A stretch of DNA of 10,065 nt, from assembly GCA_003024985.2 (NCBI GenBank), contig PXIH01S0059068.1; one strand, 5' to 3'. Source of the stretch: Euperipatoides rowelli (Eukaryota > Onychophora > Udeonychophora > Euonychophora > Peripatopsidae). Below the pieces are notes generated by a model. It saw only the letters and a program-made list of their open reading frames with translations. It was not told the DNA's origin and did not search any database. The translations under genes and the position numbers were made by a program. Below are positions 1-5,488 of this stretch, one piece after another (position 1 is the stretch's first letter; each line of letters starts with the position of its first letter).

Positions 1-52
1 ACAAAAGAAAAGTTACAATGTGATATATAAAAGAGATAAATGTACTTATTGA

Positions 53-210
53 AAAGAAGATTGGCATGAAAAAGGTTTAAGTGAATGCCAAGCTAAAGGC
101 AAGAGATGCAACTTTTGTTTAAAATTTAATCTTTTTTCAAAAGTTTGTTTGTTAGAACAAAATAAACATGTAACTGATCTTGAGTCCGGTTCGGTGGTCA
201 AGTGGTGAGA
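53..210 (+). pseudogene. Gypsy gag remnant with zinc knuckles
   Basis: The frame is open from 53, just after a TGA, until it runs into the SINE that starts near 184. It encodes a DWHEKG stretch, then CQAKGKRC, then the knuckle CNFCLKFNLFSKVC with cysteines at 107-109, 116-118 and 146-148. In the gypsy family the expected pattern is C-x2-C-x4-H-x4-C, usually with CGKxNHF in the middle. Here the zinc-binding His is replaced by Leu (codon 131-133) and the Gly after the second Cys by Leu. The segment before it matches the end of the first knuckle, which normally reads CxAKGK. The zinc-binding site is therefore broken. In a live element this nucleocapsid part would bind the RNA genome. The last codons before 210 belong to the SINE, not to gag. 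Confidence 0.7.
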
Positions 211-466
211 GCTCTTAATTACTAGATCCGAGACATATTCTGGGAACACAGGTTCGATGCCGGCTGCGACGGTTATGGAACTTTTTTTTTTCTCAAGCTG
301 TAACAGCTCATTTTGGTTTTTACCAAGTACGCCGCCGCCGTCCTTTGCACCACTAAGAACCTGTTTCTTATCTAGTATTAATGATTTTAGGATAATTTAT
401 AATATAAAAAAATACATTTATTTTATCCTTAGGAGGGGGGATTTATTTTTATCTTAATAAAAAAAA
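184..466 (+). mobile_element. tRNA-derived SINE, copy C (+ orientation)
   Basis: The head carries an A box at 195-205 (TGGTCAAGTGG, fitting TRGYNNANNNG) and a B box at 251-261 (GGTTCGATGCC, fitting GGTTCGANNCC). The body at about 270-366 is the reverse complement of the body shared by the other five copies, including GGTTATGGAAC, a T-run, GGTTTTTACCAAGTACGCC and AAGAACCTGTTTC. The 3' part contains the degenerate tail hairpin (TCCTTAGGA, 426-434) and ends in an A-run at 459-466. Its head differs from those of the 706-, 1273- and 8062-copies. It lies between the gypsy zinc knuckle and protease. I could not define a convincing target-site duplication, so the ends are good to about 10 bases. Confidence 0.8.
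195..205 (+). promoter_or_regulatory. RNA polymerase III A box of SINE copy C
   Basis: TGGTCAAGTGG fits the internal A box consensus TRGYNNANNNG. It is followed 46 bases later by a B box at 251-261 (GGTTCGATGCC). The pair forms a type 2 pol III internal promoter and is the best preserved pair in the window. Confidence 0.65.
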
Positions 467-474
467 TACAAACA

Positions 475-705
475 AATGATAAAACAAAATACTCTTCAGT
501 TAGAGACTAAAACGTTAAAATTTATATGAAAATGGAGATGCAACTTCAGATAAAATAAACCAAAGAGAATTGGATAATTGTGTGTTAACCAATTTTGAGG
601 GTGAGAGCAGAATTAAACCAGACACTTCTCATGAAACTGTAGCACTACAAATTAACACAAAGAAAATAAATTTCATGATGACTGGCTCTACAAAAATGTT
701 AAGTT
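475..705 (+). pseudogene. Gypsy aspartic protease remnant, N-terminal part
   Basis: A 72-codon frame starting at 570 reads through an NFEGESRIK stretch and an ALQINTKKINFMMTGSTKML stretch. In gypsy proteases a beta strand with hydrophobic residues leads into the catalytic D-T/S-G triad. Here KINFMM is followed directly by TGST, so the catalytic Asp appears to be missing. The coding signal is cut at 705 by the SINE at 706-1026 and resumes after its target-site duplication with SYNDFVEL (about 1036-1058), which is the expected continuation of the protease flap side. Codons of the same frame after 705 are SINE sequence. Positions 475-569 are probably the gag-protease linker. The protease is dead. 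Confidence 0.6.
694..705. repeat. Target-site duplication of SINE copy A1 (left)
   Basis: AAATGTTAAGTT at 694-705 is repeated exactly at 1027-1038. The two copies bound the SINE at 706-1026. A perfect 12-bp duplication is what LINE-driven retroposition leaves behind. Confidence 0.8.
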
Positions 706-1026
706 TTTTTTTTTTTAAAATAAAAATAAATTTCCTCTCCAAGAGGAGAAGAAATGTATTTTTTTTTTTTTTTGGTTACATAAATTAAACTTATAATTGA
801 CTATATAATATCTGATTGATTCACTAAATACAGGTTCCTTGATGTTACAAGGGCAGCGTACTTGGAAAAACCCGAGGCAAGCTGTTAAAGCTAGGTAAAA
901 AACCGTTCCTTAACTGCCCAAAGCCAGGCGCGAACCTGTACACCTCGGCATATGCCTTTGGTTCATCAAGCGGAAGTGAATCCGCTCGACCACGGAACCA
1001 CCACGGAACCGAGACGTAAAAAAAAT
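706..1026 (-). mobile_element. tRNA-derived SINE, copy A1 (minus orientation)
   Basis: Read on the minus strand, the head has an A box at 982-992 (TGGTCGAGCGG) and a B box at 927-936 (GGTTCGCGCC). The shared body follows at 832-910 (complement of CAGGTTCCTTGATGTTAC...ACCGTTCC). Next comes an AT-rich stretch, then the tail hairpin at about 734-750 (CCTCTTGGAGAGG in sense) and an A-rich end that appears as T at 704-716. The perfect 12-bp target-site duplications at 694-705 and 1027-1038 fix the limits. The 5' end carries an 11-bp tandem duplication (ACCACGGAACC at 989-999 and 1000-1010) not seen in the other copies. About 8 extra A-rich bases lie between the head and the duplication. It interrupts the gypsy protease. 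Confidence 0.9.
982..992 (-). promoter_or_regulatory. RNA polymerase III A box of SINE copy A1
   Basis: In sense it reads TGGTCGAGCGG, a full fit to TRGYNNANNNG. It is paired with a B box at 927-936 (GGTTCGCGCC). The copy may still be transcribed by pol III. Confidence 0.6.
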
Positions 1027-1038
1027 AAATGTTAAGTT
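1027..1038. repeat. Target-site duplication of SINE copy A1 (right)
   Basis: It is identical to 694-705, and beyond it the gypsy protease coding sense resumes. Confidence 0.8.
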
Positions 1039-1077
1039 ATAATGACTTTGTTGAGTTAAATTTGAATGTATAAATTA

Positions 1078-1144
1078 ATTAAGATGAAATGACAGCTTAT
1101 AAACAAATAACAGATTTGTTTATAAGCTGTCATTTCATTTTAAT
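1078..1144. repeat. 31-bp inverted repeat with 5-base loop
   Basis: The left arm at 1078-1108 and right arm at 1114-1144 are reverse complements at 30 of 31 positions, with loop AACAG. The one exception (G1083 against T1139) would be a G-U pair in a + strand RNA. It sits in the gypsy protease-RT linker, which carries no similar palindrome in the family as far as I know. It could be a foldback insertion, a repair-generated palindrome or a hairpin RNA source. Confidence 0.85.
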
Positions 1145-1260
1145 CAAAATGCATGATTGCTCATCTACGCTATGAAATAATTTTTTTTATTGCGACTAGG
1201 GATAATTAAACTCATCCACAAATAGGAAATTAATGTTAACAAAAGTAAACAAGACATAAA
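1145..1260 (+). pseudogene. Gypsy pol linker between protease and RT
   Basis: Short protein-like pieces fit the gypsy linker: a DCSSTL piece near 1155-1172, corresponding to the usual 'x-LLSYxTA' segment, and LGIIKLIHK at about 1197-1224. The frame is broken by stops. The sense continues beyond the SINE at 1273-1568, where IIGDFDIFKDAEK begins near 1582. The link is weak residue by residue but is supported by position. Confidence 0.45.
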
Positions 1261-1272
1261 ACCAATAGAAAA
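1261..1272. repeat. Target-site duplication of SINE copy A2 (left)
   Basis: ACCAATAGAAAA at 1261-1272 is matched by ACCAACAGAAAA at 1569-1580, with one mismatch in 12. Confidence 0.7.
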
Positions 1273-1568
1273 ATTTTTTTTTTTAATAAAAAAATAAATC
1301 TCCCCTCCAACGGGAGAAGAAATGTTTTTTTTTTTTTTTGAGGTTAATAAATTAAATATGCCAGATAATTTTACAATTAATACACCAGAAACAGGTTCCT
1401 AAGATGTTAACAAGGGCAGTGTGCTTGGAAAAACCCAAAGCGAGCTGTTACAGCTAGGGAAAAAAACCGTTCCTTATCTGCCCAAGCCGAGGCGCAAACA
1501 TGTACACCTCAGCATATGCCTTCGGTTTATCAAGCGGAGGCAAATCCGCTCAACCACGGAACTGAGAC
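1273..1568 (-). mobile_element. tRNA-derived SINE, copy A2 (minus orientation)
   Basis: It has the same head and body as the copies at 706 and 8062. The A box at 1546-1556 reads TGGTTGAGCGG in sense. The B box at 1491-1500 is damaged (TGTTTGCGCC). The shared body spans about 1391-1473, and the tail hairpin near 1301-1320 reads CTCCC...GGGGAG in sense with a GTTGGA loop. Flanking 12-bp duplications with one mismatch (1261-1272, 1569-1580) set the limits. The damaged B box and imperfect duplication suggest it is older than copies A1 and A3. It separates the gypsy pol linker from the reverse transcriptase. A 76-codon frame at 1421-1651 crosses this SINE into gypsy sequence and is not a gene. Confidence 0.88.
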
Positions 1569-1580
1569 ACCAACAGAAAA
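1569..1580. repeat. Target-site duplication of SINE copy A2 (right)
   Basis: ACCAACAGAAAA differs from 1261-1272 by one base. Gypsy coding sense continues immediately after it. Confidence 0.7.
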
Positions 1581-1581
1581 T

Positions 1582-2328
1582 ATTATTGGAGATTTTGATA
1601 TATTTAAAGATGCAGAAAAATGAAAAATGTTACAAATTTAACTACACATAAATGATTATATAAAACCTGTTATACAAAAACACTGCTGCATACCATACCA
1701 CCATATTAAGAGATAGAGTACAAGGTGAGTTGAATGTTTTATTAAAAGATAAGATAATAGAGAGAATTACATAATAAAAACCTTGTCCTTGGATATTACC
1801 CATAGTTCAGTTCCAAAAATTTGTATAGATGACTGTGGGAAATAAAGCCATAACAAGGGAACACGGCATGACACCAACTACTGATGATGTCATAGATGAT
1901 CTTAAAGGGTACACAATATTTTTGGAAATTGGATTTATCTAAAGGTTATCACCAATTTGAACTAACATTAGACTCTAGGCACATAATAACATTTTCTCCA
2001 CAATAAGCTGTTTAGTTATAAATGACTTAATTTTGTTATCACATCAACTGCATAGATTTTTCAATATGAAGTCTTGAAGATAATTTGTGACATTCCAGGA
2101 ATGTCACAAATGACAAATCTCTTAAGGCTGCTTTAGGTAAGCTTCAAAAATATGGGTCTTACTCTAAACAAGGCTAAGTACAAATTTAGGAAACATGAAT
2201 TAAAATTCATGGGACATATATTTACAAAAGAAGGTTTCAAATTAGACAGGGATAAAGTCAAAGCTATCTTAAAGTTGACAAATCCATTAAATATAAAAGA
2301 CTTGGAAGGTATATTAGGCATGATTTAG
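1582..2328 (+). pseudogene. Gypsy reverse transcriptase remnant, active-site loop missing
   Basis: Collinear motifs shared by Ty3/Gypsy RTs are readable in shifting frames: KPVIQ and IPYH (1663-1712), ELNVLLKDKIIER (about 1724-1762), NKAITREHGMTPTTDD (about 1840-1890), KLDLSKGYHQFELT (1926-1967), NFVITSTA-stop-IFQ (2029-2064), DIPGM (2089-2103), then LTLNKAKYKF (from 2158), KFMGHIFTKEGFKLD, KVKAI and GILGM (to 2322), ending at TAG 2326-2328. The first catalytic Asp (codon 1932-1934) is present. The segment that should carry the paired Asp residues (x-x-DD) between IPG and the DKSLKAALGKL helix (2112-2150) is absent, and a 27-bp palindrome at 2084-2110 lies there. Stops at 2053 and elsewhere, plus frame changes, make the gene non-functional. 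Confidence 0.85.
2084..2110. repeat. 13-bp perfect inverted repeat with 1-base spacer
   Basis: TTTGTGACATTCC at 2084-2096 is the exact reverse complement of 2098-2110, with A2097 between. It overlaps the end of the gypsy IPG motif and replaces the expected catalytic-loop coding sequence. Confidence 0.9.
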
Positions 2329-2339
2329 CAACAATAATA

Positions 2340-2890
2340 AAAACAATAAAGGATCTTTGAAAGTAAAAAAGTGGATGGACTTGGACTCAAACTCACCAAA
2401 AGGAGTTAGAGTTAGAAAATGTAAAACAACTAATGAGTTAATCCAGAAATCTGGCATAATTGAGCAAAGACAAAGGACAGATATTTGGACATATGTAGGA
2501 CCTGTAGGGGTAGGAGCCATACTAGTTTTAAAAAATGATAAAGACTATGTGTTTAATATTACATAATTATGCTAGTCACACATTAAAATTAAATGATAAA
2601 GGAAGAAAATATTCACAAATATATAAAGGAAGTGCTGGCAATTGTTTGGTCGATTAGGATTTACACAGGATTTTTTTCAGACAAAAATTTAAGGTAGTTA
2701 TGCTTCATATGTCTTTAGTATCCATTTTTACTAAACCTAATATATTTTTTTTCTTCTAGACTGGAAATGTTGGAAATTTAAACTTCAACCACATAACTTT
2801 GAAGTTCTATATGAACTGGGTAGATATAACCCAGTTGACTTTATATCCAGATATCCCATATCAGAAAGAATAAGGGCGAACAGTTACAAA
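2340..2890 (+). pseudogene. Gypsy RT connection and RNase H remnant
   Basis: After RT the expected series follows in broken frames: KWTWTQTHQKEL (about 2371-2410, the usual 'W-x-W-T-x-x-H/C-x-x-x-F' step), GVGAILVLKNDKDY (about 2506-2548), YASHTLKLNDKGRKYSQIYK (2563-2622), VLAIVWSI (about 2631-2655), LVSIFTKPN (about 2718-2744), then WKFKLQPHNFEVLYELG and NPVDFISRYP (2768-2857). In this family RNase H degrades RNA in the RNA-DNA hybrid. The catalytic Asp normally found just before the GVGAIL strand is not visible (the sequence reads TYVGPVGVGA). A 69-codon frame at 2357-2566 covers part of it. Integrase should follow but does not; the copia relic begins near 2895. Confidence 0.85.
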
Positions 2891-2894
2891 AGAA

Positions 2895-3215
2895 AGTCGG
2901 GATTCATTGTATTTTGTTTCTTCCCCTATTGCCTTTCAATCTTCCAGTGCTTCAAATATTATATAATTTTCATCTCTCTATAATTCATTGATTATTGGGT
3001 TTATAAACTGAAAAACATCTTTGTCGAAATCAACATTATATTTTACATAGAATGTATCCTTTTCTGTATTCTATAGTTTATAACCCTTAACTCTTTCAAT
3101 ATATCCAACAAAATTATACTCCTCTTCCCTATCATCAAATTTTGGAATTTTGTATTTCTTTCTCAGTATGTTTCCAGGCTCTGCAGCCCAAAACATCTAG
3201 TTCATAAAAGTCAAC
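2895..3215 (-). pseudogene. Copia integrase C-terminal domain remnant
   Basis: Minus-strand reading shows DVLGCRAW (VLGC at 3183-3194), equivalent to the conserved V-F-G-C step of copia integrases. It then gives KIPKFDDREEEYNFVGYIE and VKGYKL (down to about 3074). A TAG stop (plus-strand CTA at 3071-3073) follows, and then DTFYVKYNVDFDKDVF. In the family this region forms an SH3-like C-terminal domain that binds DNA. The sense fades out after an ESR tripeptide near 2898-2906, close to where the linker to RT would begin in an intact element. Confidence 0.8.
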
Positions 3216-3279
3216 TGTTTTTTTTTTTTACAAAATTAGATCATAAGACCAGCATTTCCTGATGTAGTACATCAGTTTT

Positions 3280-3870
3280 TAGTGAAGTTTGCAGTATTTA
3301 CTGCATCAGCCCACATATTTTTTGGCATACTCGATTTTATCATAATGCATCTTACTGTACTGGTCAGGGTTTGGTTTAGACATTCTTTTACACCATTCTG
3401 CTCTGGTGTGTATGGTGATGTCAGTTCATGGCTAATACCTTCTTCTGTTAAATTTTTTTTACTTGTTCATTGATGTACTCTCTTCCATTGTCAGTTCTTA
3501 TTCTTTTGATCATATTTTCTGTTTGTGGTTCAATCTATTTCTTACATTCTTTGAAGATTTCAAGTACGGTATTTCAATTTACTTTTCAAGAAATAAACAT
3601 GTGAATATCTAATAGAGATGTCTGTGAAAGTTAACACATACTTCAATCCATCTTTTAATATTGAGTTGATTGAACTCATTAGTCTGAATGAATTAGTTCA
3701 AGCATCTTATTAGTTTTTGTTTCACTTTTTACATAATGCTTTCTTTTTCTTTACCCTTTTGGCAGGTTGTACAGTGCAGAAATATTTCACAGTCATTTTC
3801 ATAAATTGTTTAGTGGTCTACTTTATCATTTGAATGTTCATATGTCCTAATCTATTATGCTTAGTGTTTA
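3280..3870 (-). pseudogene. Copia pre-integrase motif and integrase catalytic core
   Basis: The pre-integrase motif HNRLGHMN is at 3836-3859, followed by a CTTCQKGK zinc-type segment near 3760-3783. The core starts with LELIHSD, whose Asp codon at 3682-3684 is the first catalytic residue. It is followed by a stop and a frame change, then KYVLTFTD and HVYFLKSK (about 3582-3645). RTDNGREY carries the second Asp at 3490-3492. SPYTPEQNGV leads to the Glu at 3383-3385. The second-Asp to Glu distance is 107 bases; the family spacing is 35 intervening residues (108 bases), so one base has been lost, most simply in the T8 run at 3454-3461. A TAG stop (CTA, 3535-3537) also interrupts. All three acidic residues survive, but the frame does not. 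Confidence 0.87.
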
Positions 3871-4019
3871 AAGTAACATTTGCTGTTTGGTACATATTTC
3901 CTTTTTTATACATTTTGTACAAATGTGCATCCTTTATACTCTTAAAGATCATTTCTCCTTCTTGATCAATGGCTTGAAGTATGCATCCTTAATTATTAAT
4001 TCAATATTTTTTTGTAACT

Positions 4020-4215
4020 ACTCCTAGGCTTATTTAAAGTCTGGTACATGTAGAACATATCCAATAAGTATCTTTGTATCTCCACTTTCATTTCCAAATC
4101 ATTGAACTTCATTTATCTTTTCATCAGCAATATTCACCATGTTGGAACATTTTGTAAAAGTAAAAAAAATTATCTCTAAGGTGTCATATTTTAAATTTGC
4201 AGCTGAATCCAGTAC
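4020..4215 (-). pseudogene. Copia aspartic protease remnant
   Basis: Minus-strand reading gives MVLDSAANLKYDT, with DSAA at 4198-4209. The family motif is D-S-G-A, so the catalytic Asp survives but Gly has become Ala. Downstream are CSNMVNIADEKINEV, GDTKILIGYVLHVP and DF, which match the typical A-D/N-G flap area and the 'V-L-Y/H-V-P-D-L' segment before the pre-integrase region. Stops interrupt. In a live element it would cut the gag-pol polyprotein. Confidence 0.75.
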
Positions 4216-4397
4216 CATGTTTCCTTTTCTATGATGCCTTGAATGTTAGTACATAAAGCTTTGTGCTTTATATCATAGAACACTATTTTAACTTCAGATG
4301 CCTTCATGTCATTTATTTTTCTGTCAGTATTTCTATCATGTTCAAGTGGTTTCTTTAATTTTACTTCACTAGCCTTGGATTTATAGTACTTGTTAAA

Positions 4398-4445
4398 CCA
4401 GCAATCCTTTGCTAGTTGACATAAATGTCCACAACAAAAACATCT
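4398..4445 (-). pseudogene. Copia gag zinc knuckle, degenerate
   Basis: The minus strand reads RCFCCGHLCQLAKDCW. Aligned to C-x2-C-x4-H-x4-C, the three cysteines are kept (codons at 4440-4442, 4431-4433 and 4401-4403). The zinc-binding His is Gln (4416-4418), and the Gly before it is Cys. This places the end of gag at this point. Confidence 0.75.
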
Positions 4446-4806
4446 GATGTTCTTTCAATCTTGTGTTTATTTTTCATGACTATGCTTTTCATTTGGTTTA
4501 TCCAATGAGTGTTGTTTCCAGAGTTCTCTGATAGGTTTATTTACCTTTATTGTTTCAGATTCTTGTTCTACAACAGCTTCTTTTTCTTTGCATCTGTTAA
4601 TGCAGTTTTCTTTAAGTAATAGTTTGTGTTTCACTTTTTTGCCTCTAGAGTATCTTTATTTATTCTATAATAATCTTCTGATCATATTCTCTAGGTAGGC
4701 CCATTATCATCCCAAACCCCTTATCAAGAAAATCATATCCACAATTTCTTAAAATATAATGTTTAATTATAATTAAACATTATTATCTTTATCCATTGTA
4801 AATAAT
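4446..4806 (-). pseudogene. Copia gag middle region, heavily decayed
   Basis: This stretch lies between the recognisable gag N-terminal part and the zinc knuckle, so by position it is gag. I see no long open frame; its Lys/Gln-rich short pieces are consistent with gag but carry no motif. The perfect 28-bp palindrome at 4756-4783 lies in it. Confidence 0.45.
4756..4783. repeat. Perfect 28-bp palindrome
   Basis: The 14-base arms (ATAATGTTTAATTA and its complement) abut with no spacer. The stretch is entirely AT-rich except two bases. It is able to extrude a cruciform and lies in decayed copia gag. Confidence 0.9.
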
Positions 4807-5073
4807 TCACGAAGTATATGCATGCTGCTCCTCAAGAATTTTACAGGCTTCTTTAGCACTAGTACAATCTGCTATATCTTCTAATTTAGCATCTTTGACT
4901 ATTAAAAATGGATACATAAGTGTTTTATTATTGTTCTGTGGTGTTTCAATTGCTGTTAATAATCCATCATAGCATGGGTCAATACTTTCCCATATTACTT
5001 TTTTGGTTAATACTGTTTTAGCCTTTATACTCCATTCAAGGTAATTATTATCAGCCAATTTTGGCATCTTCAT
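4807..5073 (-). pseudogene. Copia gag N-terminal fragment (UBN2-like)
   Basis: An 88-codon frame begins with ATG (complement of 5071-5073) and reads MKMPKLADNNYLEWSIKAK at its start. This matches the copia gag opening, in which an L-x-x-x-N-Y-x-x-W motif follows shortly after the start. Further on, ILVKD-like and LEDIADCTSAKEACKILEE stretches match the conserved 'I-x-x-C-x-T/S-A-K-E-x-W-x-x-L' segment, with Trp replaced by Cys (KEACKIL). The frame ends at 4807 soon after HAYTS, far short of a normal copia gag of several hundred residues. It is the least damaged part of the relic. It encodes the capsid-forming structural protein in a live element. Confidence 0.8.
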
Positions 5074-5488
5074 TTTTTTTTAGGGGGAGGGTTACTTAAA
5101 GCAAAGCATGCACATATTCTCACCTTTTTACAATACTTCTAGGCTTGCCTTAGCTCATAACCTATTAATTATAGTAAAATATTCATTCAGAATAATAGGT
5201 TAAAACACTTTTATTAAACTTCAAACATGAATTTTTAGCAAAACACTATTAAAATCGTAGGTAGTAGACAAGCTGAACATGTATACAAAAAAAATAATGT
5301 AGTAGCGCCATCTATATAATATAAAACTATAATATTAATCATTTGACATTTTACTTTATATAAATATTGAACAATGTCAGCACAAACTGTTATTACTAAC
5401 AGTGGAAAATCATTATCATTTAAAAATGTTTCAACTACTCCAATTACATCAAGATTTAAAAGTTAAAATATTACCAATATTTTTTAAT
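5074..5488. other. Spacer upstream of copia gag, no gene seen
   Basis: Next to the copia start is an AGGGGGAGGG purine run (5083-5092). On the minus strand GGTTATGAGC (about 5153-5162) resembles the start of the initiator-tRNA-Met half-molecule binding site used by animal copia elements, but I see no LTR end beside it. A 10-bp inverted repeat (5158-5167 and 5193-5202, TAACCTATTA) overlaps. A 30-codon + strand ORF lies at 5374-5466. The rest is AT-rich without recognisable content. Confidence 0.4.
5374..5466 (+). CDS. Very small ORF of unknown nature (30 codons)
   Basis: ATG at 5374-5376 opens a 30-codon frame, beginning MSAQTVITNSGKS and ending TAA at 5464-5466. It is rich in Ser, Thr and Asn with no hydrophobic segment and no motif I know. 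The codons look less AT-biased than the flanks, but a frame of this length is expected by chance. It could be a first exon, a transposon leader fragment or noise. Confidence 0.12.
   Translation: MSAQTVITNSGKSLSFKNVSTTPITSRFKS

Larger units (their letters stand above)
1..2890 (+). mobile_element. Degenerate Ty3/Gypsy retrotransposon (Mag / K02A2.6-like type), internal part, interrupted by three SINEs
   Basis: Pieces of a gag-pol polyprotein occur in collinear + strand order: double zinc knuckle, aspartic protease, reverse transcriptase, RNase H. They lie in different frames with many stops, so the copy is dead. The paired zinc knuckles just before the protease and the style of the RT suggest the Mag-like lineage often annotated as K02A2.6-like; that lineage call is inference. 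No LTR, primer-binding site or integrase is visible. The left end runs off the window, and the right end stops soon after RNase H, where a minus-strand copia relic begins. SINE insertions at 184-466, 706-1026 and 1273-1568 split it, and removing the last two restores collinearity of the motifs. Confidence 0.85.
2895..5073 (-). mobile_element. Degenerate Ty1/Copia retrotransposon, gag to integrase
   Basis: Minus-strand reading gives the copia order from high to low coordinates: gag (4807-5073), zinc knuckle (4398-4445), protease (about 4020-4215), the pre-integrase motif HNRLGHMN (3836-3859), the integrase core (about 3284-3700) and integrase C-terminal domain (about 2895-3215). Integrase located before RT is the defining copia order. 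RT and RNase H are absent: the relic stops at about 2895 next to the oppositely oriented gypsy RNase H. Multiple stops and frameshifts make it dead. No LTR was recognised at either end. A 63-codon frame at 3282-3473 on the + strand is a shadow of the integrase. Confidence 0.88.

Noticed and set aside
46-249. 67-codon minus-strand frame
   Set aside because: It is antisense to the gypsy zinc knuckle and runs into the SINE head; the + strand explains the sequence better.
184-270. Possible functional tRNA gene from A and B boxes
   Set aside because: There is no complete cloverleaf with paired acceptor ends, and the sequence continues into the SINE body shared by five other copies, so it is a SINE head.
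257-457. 66-codon + strand frame
   Set aside because: It lies wholly inside the SINE at 184-466 and reads through its T-rich body; no protein feature.
2133-2520. Two minus-strand frames of 62 and 68 codons
   Set aside because: Both are antisense to gypsy RT and RNase H, which are readable on the + strand.
3282-3473. 63-codon + strand frame with hydrophobic residues
   Set aside because: It is antisense to the copia integrase core, whose conserved motifs on the minus strand explain it.
5083-5092. AGGGGGAGGG as a retroviral-type polypurine tract
   Set aside because: It lies beside the gag start of the copia relic, in the wrong place and orientation, and no LTR follows.
5305-5316. TAGCGCCATCTA as an insulator-protein (CTCF-like) site
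   Set aside because: A single short match with no supporting context; I cannot judge it from sequence alone.
5357-5366. TATATAAATA as a promoter for the small ORF at 5374
   Set aside because: The ATG is only 8 bases downstream, closer than a transcription start would be, and such words are common at this base composition.
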